64,000 bases of DNA. Source: Gnetum montanum (lineage: Eukaryota; Streptophyta; Gnetopsida; Gnetales; Gnetaceae). The stretch is taken from NCBI GenBank assembly GCA_015680685.1, contig MNCI01026349.1:16831-80830 (forward strand), given 5' to 3'. A program made the translations under genes and the position numbers. The notes under the pieces are model-generated. The model worked only from the letters and a program-made list of their open reading frames with translations, made no database searches and was not told the origin of the DNA. Below are positions 10,960 through 23,398 of the stretch, piece after piece (the stretch's first letter is position 1; each line of letters begins with the position of its first letter).

Positions 10960-11870
10960 GGATATGCCAACATTGTATTTACACTGACTCGGCCATGAAG
11001 CCAAGATGTAGAGGCGATTGAACCCCAAATTGAAGTATATTGTCAAGGAGGAAATAAAAAAAATCCTCAAGGTGGGGTTCATCTATCCCATCATAAATAG
11101 TGAGTGGGTTAGCCCACTAGTAATTATGCCAGAGAAAGGTGGCAAGTGGTAGGTCTACATTAACTTCAAGCTATTAAATATGGCAACATTTAAAGATCAT
11201 TTTCCATTGCCATTTGTGGACCAAGTGTTGGATACTATCTCTAGGCATTGCTATTATAACTTCTTGGATGATTATAGTGGCTATAACCAAATCCAAATTA
11301 TGCCAAAATATTAGGCCAAGACAACATTCACAAGCCCCTAGGGAAATTTTGCATATTGTAAGATGCCATTTGGTTTGTGCAATGCCCTTACAACATTTCA
11401 ACACCTAGTCCTTGGTATTTTCCAATAGCAAATTCGTAACAATGTAGAAGTCTTCATGGATGACTTCTCAACCTATGGGGCTAGATTTGAGCAAGCCCTG
11501 GATCACCTTGAGCAAGTACTAAAGAGATGTGTTGAAACAAACCTTAGGCTCAATTGGTAGAAAAGCCATTTAATGGTCCAGAAAGGAATAGTATTGGGGC
11601 ATAGAATTACTCAGGTAGGGATTGATGTAGACCCAAAAAAAAAATAAAGGTCATCCAAGGAATCACACAGTAGCCAGAGATAGTTAAAGATGTTTGATCA
11701 TTTCTTGGACACACTAGCTACTACTGGCGATTCATAGAGAATTTCTCTAAAACTGTAAAGCCATTATTCAAGATTATGAAGAAAGATGTTCCATTCATCT
11801 AGACCAAGGAGTATGAACATGCATTCCAATAGTTGAAGGAAAAACTTGTAGAAACTCTAATTCTATAGGT
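10960..11870 (+). pseudogene. E3 reverse transcriptase
   Basis: Converts element RNA to DNA in the particle. Visible: LNPKLKYIVKEEI (11021-11058), GFIYPI (about 11077), WVSPLVIMP, INFKLLNMATFKDHFPLP, MPFGLCNALTTFQ (about 11362-11400) and the catalytic motif FMDDFSTYG at 11453-11479, with both Asp retained. Then LGHRIT (about 11596). The TGG expected in GKWW-VYID is TAG in GKW*VYIN at 11150. Closest in form to Athila/Tat pols rather than chromoviruses. Confidence 0.85.
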
Positions 11871-11879
11871 ACTAGATTG

Positions 11880-12300
11880 GTCCAGACCATTCCACATAAT
11901 GACATATGCATCTATTTACACTTTGGGTGTCATGCTTACATAATTAGACAATAAGAAACATCCATATTACATCCACTATGCAAGCTAAAGCATTGTGGGT
12001 GCATAGTTGAATTGCACCACAATTGTGAAAGAACTAATGGTAGCAGTGTATGCTCTCAAAACGTTCAAGCATTATGTGCTTGGATACAAAGTATTTATGC
12101 ACACAGATAATAGTATCATTTACTTCCTAATGAATAAGCCAATAGTGAGCCCCCATATCATACGTTGGCTTGTGATCTTGCAAGAATTCGATCTCACAAT
12201 GGTAAATTAGAAAGGGACTGAGAATGTGATCACTGACCACCTCTCTCAGTTAAGATGGGATAACAAAGAGGATGAGAGCCTGCTCTCTAATCAATTTCAA
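11880..12300 (+). pseudogene. E3 RNase H
   Basis: Degrades the RNA strand of the hybrid. Readable: ELMVAVYALKTFKHYVLGYKV at 12031-12093 (quoted in part), HTDNS with the Asp of the active site at about 12100, and TENVITDHLS near 12220-12250 (the second Asp in TDHLS). The frame differs from that of RT, so at least one slip lies between. Confidence 0.8.
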
Positions 12301-12489
12301 GATAAACTCCTCTTTATAGGAGCAATAAATGACCAAGTGCCCATAAAAACAAAATGATACAATGGCATTCTCACTTACCTTTTCACTCAGGAGATGCCAC
12401 AAGGTTTGGACTTTAGGAAGAAATAACAGTTTCTTTAGTATGCAAAGTACTTCATGGAAATCAACCAACACCTCTACAAGGCATGCATC

Positions 12490-13575
12490 AATGGCCTAGT
12501 TCATTAGTGTGTCCCTGAAGTGGAACAACTACACATTCCTTAGGATGCTCATAGAGGCCCTTGCGAAAGCTACTATGCAAGGAGACACATGACCATAAAA
12601 ATCCTAATGGCAGGATCTATTGGCCTACAATCTTCAGGGATGCCCACTAGTTTGTCTAATCTTGTGAATGCTACCAGAGAGATGATGGGATGACCACTCG
12701 AATGGAGGATCCTTAATAGTGGATTCAACCACTAGAACCCTTTAACATATGGGACATAGACTTCATGGGTCCCATCACACCCATGTCTAATGGAAAGGCA
12801 TATATCATCATAGTAGTCAACTACTACACCAAATGGGCAAAAGCAATAGCCATCACTAATTGTACATCATCCACTACTACTAGATTTGTACAACAAAATG
12901 TTGTAAATAGGTTTAGGGTGCCACATGCACTAATTTCTGATAATGGAACTCACTTTCTAGGTGCCACCTTTCAAAAACTTATACAACGCTTGGGGCTTGA
13001 ACATAAATTAATAGCAACTTATCACCCACAAGCCAACGGTCAATCAGAGATAACTAATAGAGAGATTACAAAGATTCTAACAAGAACCATAAGCAAATAT
13101 AGGAAAGACTAGAGCACAAAACCCAATGATGCCCTTTGGGCCTACCACTCAACATGGAAATTTCATATTGGCTACTCTCCCTATGAGCTAATGTAAGGAA
13201 AACTTCCAATGCTCTTGATTCAATTCAAGCTCTGTACACTATCAACAGCCTATGATCTGGACCTTCACCTAAGTCTAGTAGAAAAAGAAAGACTAACCAA
13301 ACTCAATGTGCTAAATGAAAACCAATTAGTGGGCCTATCTTGGAATGAGGTGCACAAGGCATTTAATAAGCAACATCATGGCCTTAGAATATGAAAAGTA
13401 AAACTTCAGCCAGGAGATAAGGTTCTCTATTGGAATCCCACACACATACCCCAAAAGGCAAAGTTCCAAACATTGTGGAAGGGACCTTATATAATTGATC
13501 AAATCTTTTTCTCTGGGGCCATTTTAATCTACAAACCTGAGAGCCAAAATAAAAAGCAATTGGTCAACATCCAAT
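12490..13575 (+). pseudogene. E3 integrase
   Basis: Inserts element DNA. The HHCC zinc region is at about 12530-12670 (DAHRGPCESYY). Core: open frame 12765-13109 with VVNYYTKW (first catalytic Asp changed to Asn), ISDNGTHF (second Asp kept) and HPQANGQSEITNREI (Glu kept). C-terminal part 13209-13575 includes PGDKVLYWNP-like residues. No chromodomain is seen, in agreement with an Athila/Tat rather than chromovirus type. Confidence 0.85.
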
Positions 13576-15036
13576 AAGTAAAGCTTTTCCATAAGTCCAA
13601 GCAAGTTAGTGCAACAAATACCTTAGCAAATGGACAACCATGTTCAATTTTTTGGATCTCCTCATTCCAACTCAATCATGGGGAACCTGTGCTAATCACA
13701 CACATGGCTCCTCAGTTTTTCACCTTTTTGTTTTACACTTTGTTGATTTTTATCCATTTTCTTGATTTTTATTTTACAACATCATTCATATGTTTTATCT
13801 GTCTTCAATATTTTATACATTTTTATATATTATCCTTTATTTTGCTTTATTTTTGTGTGTGCCTTTTCACTATTTTTGCTAATAAAAGTACTTTATTATC
13901 ATAGGGCATAGTGCCACTATTGCTGTTTGCTAATGATGGTTTGTGCTTAATATTGTGATTGTCAATGTTTGGTTTCTATTTTTGAGTTTTGATGTCTGAC
14001 TATGACATGGTTTATTTTTCATGGAACAAGTAATGAGTCCACATCATCCACCCATCCACAAACTCTATGTTTTTCCTTGTTCTGTAAGTTTAAGGTTCCT
14101 TTCATTAAAGAAACTTTTAATAAATTAGTAACCTTGGTAGTATCTAGAATTGGCAGGGATTCAAAGGCTTGTACAAGGTGTGACTTCAAGGGTACTCAAT
14201 TTTCTTTGTACTCTTCTACTTGCTTCAGTGCTTGGGTGTTTCTCATAGACTACTTACCGTTCCATGTCAACCACTACAGGAAGTTAAATAAAGTCTTTGC
14301 ATGGTGTGGTTTCCATCCAAAAAGAAAAAGAAAAAAAGCATGATGGGAATTCAAAGCACATCCCTTAGACAAATAAATGGGCTACAATCACTAATTATGC
14401 AACTAGAAAGATATTTTACTCATGCCTAAAGGTCCCCTCTAACTAAGGCCCTCTCTCACTCCCTACTTCTCTTTTCTTCTCTTTATGGAATGGTGGTTGT
14501 TTTGTGGGAGCATTCTTATGTCTCAAGGAGGTGCATCAGTCTTGAAATAATAATGCAAAGTCACTAAAAGAGGGATCTTCTCAAGTCATTTTAAACACAA
14601 ATTCCATATGACCTCAATTCAGGATTCCATCCCACCTTCTCAATCATCCATCTATGCTACAATAACTCACCTCATTGTCAATTTCTGTGTTATGCTAGAT
14701 GTCTTAGTTTGATATGTTGGAATTCTTGGATAGATTCTTCTAGGTTGGTCCGTAACTTTTCATGACCATTAAATCGACTACGAGGCCCATAAACTCCTTA
14801 GTTGAGGTTATGCAAGGCCGAAAAGGGCATGTGTCTGCTATGGGAAGGATCCACTTGCATATCTCTTGGCTTGAATAGTTAAGTACCTTACCTTAGACAC
14901 TGCTACAATCCTATCTTTTACATATTCCATTATGTATCCCACTCTATGCTCCTTAAACTCTCATTAAACTCATTTTCCAAACCATTTTCTCACTTTTTTA
15001 ATTTTTTGAGCTCCACCATCCTCTTCTACTATTTTC
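13576..15036 (+). other. E3 spacer between integrase and E4 insertion
   Basis: No coding sequence that I can support. T-rich tract 13710-13890, then blocks repeated in E5 (44200-45700) and, reversed, in E6 (58260-56770). The block around 14290-14395 is single here but tandemly doubled in E5 and E6. At 15031-15041 the sequence ATTTTCATCAT is the E4 insertion site. Confidence 0.75.
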
Positions 15037-15041
15037 ATCAT
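15037..15041. repeat. E4 target-site duplication, left (ATCAT)
   Basis: Identical to 24263-24267. The matching uninterrupted site in E5 reads TTTTCATCATGTTC at about 45692-45705, which is what E3 should have had before E4 arrived. Confidence 0.9.
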
Positions 15042-15904
15042 TGATGAATCACAGTTTGCCATGCCCCAATATCAGGTACTCAATATCGGGTACATGATAT
15101 CGTAGCTTGGATAATGATATCGAATACATGATATCGTGATTCCTGTGTTGGCCTATAAATATAACTCTTAGGTGCACAGGAAAGGGGTCTTGGTAAGTTT
15201 TAGGATCGAGTCTTTTTGTTAATTTTCAATTAGTTTTCAACTCCTTTTCCCAAGTGCATGCTCACATTGTGATGCTTATAATCGTAGTAACCTTTGTTTG
15301 AGTGTGACATACTTGGACACACACACAATCAGCAATAAAGATCAAGATTACTCCATCATTGCAGCATGCACTTAGTTTTTCATTATTTAATTGTTAATTA
15401 TTATTTATTGTTTCCTTAGTTAATATTTCTTTATTGTCATTTACTATTCCTATTGTTAATGCGAAATGAGTACGTCTTAATCATAAACATTTAAAGTGTA
15501 ACTACTTGGTAACCTAGTAGCGTATCTAGTAGTGCTCAAGTAATGTGCACTTGATAACCCCAAAAGTAGTACACAAGGTCCAAGATGCATACAAATGATT
15601 AAGGATGGATGCTCATTGCACTTAGGCTAGCTTAGATTTTATTTTCCATTGTCTCTTAGTTCACTCAAGTTATTTCTTATTGACTTTAGGAGTAGCATAG
15701 TAATTAGGAATCACATCATACACCTCACTCTAGATTAAACCATATGGGATAAAGAAAATACTCGTCCAAGTGGGAAGACAACAAACTATGATCAACGTGT
15801 AACTATCTAGGTGCCACAACTAGTCCGTTTGCGGAGTTCAACTGAATCACATGTACACACTCGTATTCGTATGGTTGAGCATAGGGGTACCTTGCTACTC
15901 ATCA
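15042..15904 (+). repeat. E4 5' LTR (863 bp)
   Basis: TGATGAATCAC to CTACTCATCA. U3 has four or five ATATCG/GATATC blocks at 15068-15142, then TATAAATA at 15154-15161. The right LTR has the same blocks with scattered transitions. Confidence 0.9.
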
Positions 15905-15905
15905 T

Positions 15906-15923
15906 TGGCATTGTTGCCGAGGA
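15906..15923 (+). other. E4 primer binding site
   Basis: TGGCATTGTTGCCGAGGA, one base after the LTR; four transitions from the tRNA-Asp complement. Confidence 0.85.
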
Positions 15924-16037
15924 TAATGCTAGTTATCTAGATTAGTTATATCATACAAGATCATTGTAACAAAGTATTAACGATATATCTTTCAGAAAGA
16001 AAATTAATTTCAATTAAGTCACACACAATTCACAACA

Positions 16038-18400
16038 ATGTCTCTCTCACAAGATAATGTTAATGTAACAATTAACAAGGCATTAGAGAACCAACACAAT
16101 TTATGACGACGAAGAAGTATGGAGTACTCAATCTTATGCAAGAGTTTCCTATGTTCATGGACATCCCAACAATACTCAAGGACTCTTATCATCCAACTTA
16201 GATACCTTTAGTAAGGATGGGACATCCCATAGAACAAAGAGGCTCATAAGGCCTAGGACCTTCTCAATGGTTAGCAAGAATATGTTAGGGGATGATTGGG
16301 AAACTTACAAAAGTCATGACGAGTCTTCCAATTCTCTCTCTTCCTTTGCTCCTTCAACGTCAGGTCATAACATGGATGATCATTTCTCAAGGGGTTGGCA
16401 TAGAAATAAAAATCAAACCCACAGGCAAAGTCAAGAACGCCAACATGAACAAAGACAACATCGTCCCAACTCACAAACTCATAACCCACTTAGTGACAAT
16501 GAACCCATGCTGGCCACTAAGGGCCTAATGCATATACAAGAGGCTATTCAAATATCCTGTAGGCATCATAAGGAAAGCCATCTACCCAATCTTGATTTAA
16601 ATAACTTTCCCAAGTTTTTAGGGGGCTATGATTTAGATTCGCAACATCATTTACAAGCCTTCTATGATGCCTATACATGGAAAAACATTGATAATGGGTG
16701 ACAAAGACTTAAGCTCTTTCCTATGACACTCATTGGCCAAGCAAAAGTATGGTATAGGTCTTTAAAACCAAAATCAATTTGTCGTTGGCTAACAATGGTA
16801 GAACTCTTCATGAAAGATATCAAACCTATGCAAGAGTGTTAGCCTTGAGGAGAAAAATCCAAGAGTGGAAACAAGGGTAACATGAACCCTTGGACATGGC
16901 CTTAGAAAGATATTTTTCATTATCAAACAAATGCACAAGCCATGGGTTCTCCAAGGAAAGGCTAATGTATCACATCATGAATGGGCTCCATCATGAAACA
17001 AGGGAGACCCTAGGGATGTATGCCCTAGGTCAACTATATGAACTACGAACCCATCAATTCCAAGAGCATATTAAGTAGGTAGCAAAAGAAGAAGGAGAAA
17101 TAGCCAAATGGGAGAATGTTAAAAGATCTCAATAGGACCAAAATATTAAGATAACAAAGGTTCATAATCATGAAGAGGAGAAATCATCTCACCTCAAGTA
17201 GGTGGAATCATCTTTGCCAATACTACAATTACTAGATGAAATTGAGGCAAAGATCAATAAGATAACGGAATGGGTACATGAAAAATGTGGAGAATATGAA
17301 AACATTATTAGAGGTAGAACCATGCAAGATCACTTTGACAGCCAGAACAAATAGAGGATGTTGAACTTAGAAATAGGACAGAACACCATTCAACAATTAG
17401 AAAAGAGGGTTGAAAAAAATAAGGATAGCATCTCAACTGCAAATCATAAGTATCAATGTAATGTTTGTCTATATGATCACCCCAAAAGCCAATGACCAAT
17501 AATGTCACATTTACATGAGCATTGGGGAGGAATGCTACATCCAGATGTCCTACAGAAGTACCGTGTCCAACCGTAGTGGCAAAACAACCAATTGTGGGGG
17601 AGGCCACTACCAAATAAACCACACCCTTCATATACCCTAACACCAAATGTTTATTATGTTCAACACCATATTTTTTTGACTAGATCAACATGCTCTACTT
17701 CACCTTATTATTATCATTCTCTTGAGTACTATCAACCCATATCCTTTCCCCCAAGATCACCACCTCAAGTTCCTTACACTTCTCCTTGCCCTCATTATTC
17801 TCATCCTTTACCTCCTTCTACAATGCCACCAGTTGTACTAGAAGGTTTTGCACCACAACACCAACCCACAAACATTACTTGTGCTACTACTATTAATAAC
17901 AATGGAAGTCCTCCACAACATTGGAATCATCCTTTCTTTAGGCATGACCGTAGAAAGAGATAGCACGGTTCTGAAACGACTGCACCCCCTAACTCAGCAC
18001 AAGCCCAACACTGTGATGCACCTTCCTCTTCAAACTCAAAGCCTCCTATTACCCTTTCCGAACCATCAATTAACTCTCCAACAACCATGTGACCCAATGG
18101 ATATAACCACGTAGAGAAACATATCAATCCTTGCATACCATCTTATGGTCACAAGTGCCATAGTGGTTTAACTTCTTATCACATGATCACATCTTCTAAT
18201 CTACCCCACTATGCCTACTTTAATCAAGTGTGTGAACCCCAATTTGGGTACATTCCTACCACCACATCAAAAGACACCCAGTGGATTAGATATAACTGAA
18301 CCCCAATATTTCCAACATGCATGGATTCAAATTTTTCATTTATTAATTCTCGCCATGCTCAAAGCTTTAATCATGGGGGATACCCCCCCCCTCCCCCCAT
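16038..18400 (+). pseudogene. E4 gag
   Basis: Gag of the E2/E4 type, start MSLSQD at 16038. A slip occurs early; from 16267 an open frame of 144 codons holds the Ser/His/Gln-rich linker and the start of the capsid core (NFPKFLGGYDLDSQHHLQAF at about 16600-16660). After a TGA (TGG expected at 16699) the core continues: LKLFPMTLIGQAKVWYRSL, then a helical region to about 17075 with HETRETLGMYALGQLYELR. A zinc-like motif CNVCLYDHPK is at about 17459-17488. The C-terminal Pro/Tyr/His-rich part runs to about 18400. Confidence 0.75.
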
Positions 18401-19845
18401 TCTAATAAGCAGAATTAGTAAATGTTTTTCCTTTTTTTCCAATTTTTATTCTCTAATTTTTTATCTTTCAATTTGTCGTTTCATCTTTTTGAGGGTAATC
18501 TCATCAGTGAATAAAATACTCATGTGACTTGCTGGTTGAGGTGTTGTTCTATGTTATTAAGTAAGAGGTGACTAACTATTTAGACAATGAGCCCACAACA
18601 TCCACCCACCCATTCTATTAATAAAAGGTTCTACTCTAGGTACGATGATATTCTTGTCATCCTTAAAACTTAAAGTAACTTTGTACTCATTATGCCCAGA
18701 GCAAAAAATGATGGACTAAGAGGGAATGGCCAGGGTGTGACATCAAGGGGACTTGTGGATTCTCTTTGGTGACATTTGTATGTGCTATTGTGCAACTTGG
18801 TTGTACTAAGGTTCTTGTAAATCTAATGAAAAATGGGAGTAAGAGTAATAAAGGCACTCAATAAAGAAACTCAATGTTGTCCTAGAGAGTCTAACTAGAA
18901 AGACATGCACCCATCCTTGAAGGTTGGTGGCTTCTCTAGATCACTGTTGGAAATAACGAAGTGCCAAACTGGCTAGGTGAAGAAAAAGAAAACAAAAGAA
19001 AAAAAACAACAAAGAAAAGATCAAGAAGAATGTGCTGCAGAGAAACTCCAAATCACTCCTCCCTTATACAAAATGTCAAGTGATCATATGCTTTGCTATC
19101 ATGATGCTCTTATGGTTGTCTATCATTGGATGAAACAATACAATGTCACTGATCAGAGGCATCAACTTAGTCTTGATTTTGGAGTAAAAGGCTAATGATA
19201 CATTAACCATGCCCCACAATCAGGATTCATTATGCCCAGAGTAAGTTACCTCACACCCCAATCTCTGCAATTCCTTGTACGATTCGTCTCACCCCATTGT
19301 CCAAGTATTTCTAGCTTGTGTCTTGTATGGCCTAGAATTCATACCTCAGCATGGTGGTATTTAACATGTGTGTGTTCTATTGCATCAATGCAAATTCTAT
19401 TTAACCCTTCTAGTGCCTACAGACATTTTAAGGTGTGGTTACACAAGGGCATGATAGGTTAGAACTGACTTTGGGGAGGACCCACTTGTGTAACTTTTGT
19501 AATCTACACTTATNAACTTTGGGGAGGACCCACTTGTGTAACTTTTGTAATCTACACTTATTGCACACCACCACATCATCTTATATCCTCTGAGTACTAC
19601 ACTACTGAATTTATTCTTTCCTTTATCATCATTTCAACTCAAACATTCTTGTACACCACTACATGTCCTTTTTTTGCACCCTCTTCAAGAACTTCATTGT
19701 ATAATTCCACTTCATTACACTTTTGGTGCCTTAATATCTACTCAACATTATCCTAGATCCTTCAAATTTACCTTAAATCCTTCCTTTTTAGCCATGGAAA
19801 TTCAAAAAATTTATCAATTTTTCCAAGTACCCTATTTTGGAAGGG
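18400..19845 (+). other. E4 spacer, no pol
   Basis: Between gag and the internal promoter. I searched for protease, RT, RNase H and integrase motifs in three frames and saw none. Short open stretches (18977-19192, 19232-19459) have no recognisable motif. An assembly join with a 46-bp duplication lies at 19468-19561. Confidence 0.65.
19468..19561. other. Assembly join: N at 19514 between two exact 46-bp copies
   Basis: Bases 19468-19513 are repeated exactly at 19516-19561 around the single N. This is the expected appearance of two contig ends that overlap and were not merged, so one copy is probably not real. Confidence 0.85.
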
Positions 19846-19850
19846 ACACA

Positions 19851-19906
19851 ATATCGGGTTAATGCTAGCATGTATGTGATATCGTGTCCATAAAACCTAT
19901 ATATAT
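19851..19906 (+). promoter_or_regulatory. E4 internal promoter-like block
   Basis: AATATCGGG (about 19851) and GATATCGTG (about 19879) dyad-type blocks precede a TATA-like TATATATA at 19899-19906. The same GATATCG theme precedes the TATA box in the E4 LTRs. It lies about 510 bp ahead of the ATG of the downstream ORF. Confidence 0.55.
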
Positions 19907-20172
19907 GGAACCGATACCCCCCCCCCCTTGGTGCATCAACATCATTTTCAATTGTTCACGCGAGGGGAGTTGTTGCAGTTTTCTTTCACGAATTTTCACG
20001 CTTGGTGCACCTATCATTTAAACATTAATATCTTGCTCGTTAACGCTCTGATTCTCCTTCTGATTGAACCTACTTAAACCCAAAGTGTTTAACTTAGTCA
20101 TGGAGGAAGGGTACACTCCAAGTTGCACATAACTTTTTTGAAATTTGTTGTCACCCAAAGGATATCATAGGG

Positions 20173-20416
20173 GTAAGTGATCTTAAGAAATGCTAAGAAC
20201 TTATGTCAAACTAATTTTTTTTCTTCACTCAAACCATGAAAATTATTTTTGGAGTCACCTGATCAAATTGGGCCCAACATTAGGGAATTTCTTGAAAATT
20301 TCTAACTCTGAATCACACTAAGTAAGGATTGAATTCATTAAAGGTAATGAGTAAGGTATAAGATAATTAAATTTTGTTAAATGACCTTACTAATAGTTGA
20401 TCTTGTGTAATTATAG
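20173..20416 (+). other. Putative leader intron of the E4 downstream ORF
   Basis: Donor G|GTAAGT at 20173 and acceptor TTATAG ending 20416; the next base starts ATGGC. Donor and acceptor occur at the equivalent places in E3, E5 and E6. Confidence 0.6.
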
Positions 20417-23209
20417 ATGGCCCCTAAATAAGGACAACAAGGAGGACCTTCTCAGGGTGCATCCAAACAGCTAAGGAGAGGCAGAGGTCAAGGATCCCCT
20501 GTGGAACATGCAGAGTAGGAGGCACAATCATTCAGCATCCATCAAGAACCCCCTATTACTACACAATCAGGGCCTGTAGAAGGTGGAGAAGGCAGGGAAC
20601 CTGAACAGGGACAACATCTCATGTTATCTTTGAAATGTGTTTAAGCAATTTAAGAAAGGTCCATGTCAGCTGCAGTGATCGTGGAACTCAATTTTGGATC
20701 CTTTACCAAATTTTCCCCTGATTTAGTTAGAGATCAACTCAAAGGATCTCCACTATGGCATGTTCCATAAAGAGTGATGAATGGTATTTGGGGGAGATGT
20801 ACCGATTTTGGCATAATAAGGAAGATGGCACCACTGCTGATATTGGTGGGATTTTAGTCGATTTTTCTATTAAGGCCATTTCAAAAGTTCTAAACCTTCC
20901 AAATACAAGGCCCAAGGTTGCTTACCTATCCACTCATTTTAATGTTGATGCACCAAAAATATGGTTAAAAAGCATGTACGGTAATAAAGGTAAGACATAT
21001 GGGGAACTCACCCTTGAAGAGAGAATCTATTTCAAAATTAGCACCTATCACATCCTTCCAACAAAAGGACTAAATAAAATTTTCACCTATGCAACCAGAG
21101 GGAAGTGCAATCTTGATGGGCAAGGTTGATGCCAACCTACCCCATCTATATCTCACAGAAATATTGAGGTGGTTTGAAGAACATAAGATAGGGAAGCTTG
21201 CATTGCCTTTCCCCTGTCTAATCAGGAAGTTATGCTAGGGTGTTGGAATTCTAGGGTACACTAATGATATCCCTAGAAAAGCTCAAAATGCCTCATATGC
21301 TAAATTACTGAAGCTACCAACACCAAGGAAAGATGCTGGTGAGACACTAGAGCCTGAGCAAGAGTAGAAGGTTGGGCTCACTACACCTCAAACAGCAGAG
21401 TCTGGCCAACTTCCAAACATGATGCCCAGTCAACAATAGGAAGCAGGGCCCAACACAAAACCCATAGGCCAGCAAGACTAATCGCCACCGTCGCCACAAG
21501 ATTATCGACGATCAATGAGCCACCTCAAGGCCATCGCAAAAATGATCAATTGAGGAAGTCATGATGAGGCTAACCTCTTTAAGATCATTAATGATGTCGT
21601 ATAGCCCACATTCTTAATTGATCACACATGGGGTGAGGTTTCTATACAACCAGGAGGAGAGAAATCACCTTGGTCACAACAGATCTCTGGAAACACTGCA
21701 TCTTTTCAAGTATAATTAGAAACTAATGAAGGTGCCACAATAGTGGTCATGCAACACCAAGATGTAGCTAGAGTAGCAAAAGTGGTTGTAGACCACATCA
21801 AAGAATCATTCAATGCCCTTGTTGCACCACCGGTAGATCTCACAGGAGCACGTATTACTCAAGTCTTAGCTGATCCCTCAATGACTCCTGCGGAACAATA
21901 GGATGCATTGGATCAATTGTTGCAAATAGGACAAGTAATAACTTCTTTGTTTGACATTCCTCAAGATGTCACAACAACACAATCAGACCTTATTTCCACA
22001 AAAGGAAAGTTGGTCATAGCTGAGGTTAGAGCCAAACATGCATAAGATGAGTTGAGAAGACTCCAAGAGAAGTTCATCAACCTACAAGTCACACAGCAAG
22101 ATCCATCCCAACTTATCCCAACTGACCAGCTAGAGTCATTTCAGATGGAGTAACTGAATAAAATGTTAGAAGAGAATAAAAGGTGGCAAGGGAAAAAGAG
22201 AAGGCTGATTGGAATACTTCAAAGGCACAAGCCCAAACATATGCACATGCTAAAGGCCTTATAAAAAGAAAATAAACTCCTTGCTGCTGAGAATCTCCGG
22301 TTTACCACAATGGAAAAACAAAAAAATGTTCTCAAGGAGAATTTCTAGCAAATGCAAGAATAATTAATAAGGGTCAACCAAGACATGAATCACTTAGCTA
22401 GAGAAAATAGGACCCTCTCAATGGAGGAGGTACGCACCATCTATCAAAAGACAACTATTGAAATAAGCACGTGGAAAAATGAGGCTAAGCGACATGAGAA
22501 GTTGAAAGAACATTTTTGAGACCAGGTGGGGATGTACAAGAAAATTATTGAAAAAGAAATCCATATGGCCAAGACCCATATCAATGCTTTTAGTGCTCAA
22601 AACACTGACTAGCGGGCCATACTAGATACTTATGCCTTTGCCCACCAAGCAAAACTAAAGAGTCGAGACCTACAAATCTAGGATCTCACTGAGTACATGG
22701 AGTTGGCAATCCTGCTGTATGCCAACTTAGCCATGTTAACAGTAGGATGCTTGAGGACAAAGTTAGAGAAGTAGGTGGTAGCCACCTATGCCAAGTATGA
22801 AGCAAAATTTGCTAAACATAAAAAGACATTGGAGAAATTAGAGGTAGAAAATTCTAAGTTAGAGGTGGTTAAAGCTAGCTACCAAGGGCAAAAAGATGTT
22901 GCAGCAGATTTGGCTCGACAACTCATGAATTACCAAGAATGTAAAGATAAAGCTAGAGCCTATGAAGATGAATAATGATTGTTTGTGGCCTGGTACGTTA
23001 AAGCCAATCAGATGTTTCTGCAACTGCCATATCCATGGAAGGTGCCAACCCCATCAAATATTAGAACATTAGCATGGATGACACATGATCCTCAAATTGA
23101 AGAAGAAAAGCTTCAGGCACTCCTTCAAAGATATCCATTTCCAAAGCTTGGTGCACAAGATAAGGGGAAGAGGCCCATGGAGGAGCCACCACCACCAGGA
23201 ACCACATGA
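20417..23209 (+). pseudogene. E4 plant-transposon-domain + coiled-coil ORF
   Basis: Start ATGGCCCC, stop TGA at 23207-23209. N-terminal low-complexity Gln/Gly/Pro part; then residues resembling the 'putative plant transposon protein' domain (Pfam PF20167 as I remember it): WYLGEMYRFWHN, VDFSIKAISKVLNLPN, ERIYFKISTYHILP, and LPFPCLIRKLC-like at about 21205-21232. The rest (about 21700-23180) is rich in Lys, Glu, Gln, Ala with heptad-like spacing, ending in a Pro-rich tail. Compensating 1-nt slips near 20768 and downstream plus many stops. Function unknown; the coiled coil suggests self-association. Confidence 0.65.
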
Positions 23210-23390
23210 GTTGCAACAATTTTTTCTTTCATATTCCGTGTTGGTGTCCTAATTTTGTTTTATTTAATTCCACATTATGGCATGAAATAATTCATAGTTA
23301 GTCCATAATCCAATACTTATCCACTATGTAATTAAATAAACTCATTCTCATTTTTATTGTTTGACTCAAGGACTAGTTGTCATTCAATCA

Positions 23391-23398
23391 TGGGGGTA
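23391..23398 (+). other. E4 polypurine tract
   Basis: TGGGGGTA immediately before the 3' LTR; the same tract precedes the E3 and E5 3' LTRs. It would prime plus-strand DNA synthesis. Confidence 0.8.

Noticed and set aside
19845-19910. Internal TATA and dyads of E4 as an LTR of another nested element
   Set aside because: No TGATGA/TCATCA termini, no primer site or polypurine tract and no target duplication are near; the same block is at the equivalent position in the other copies.
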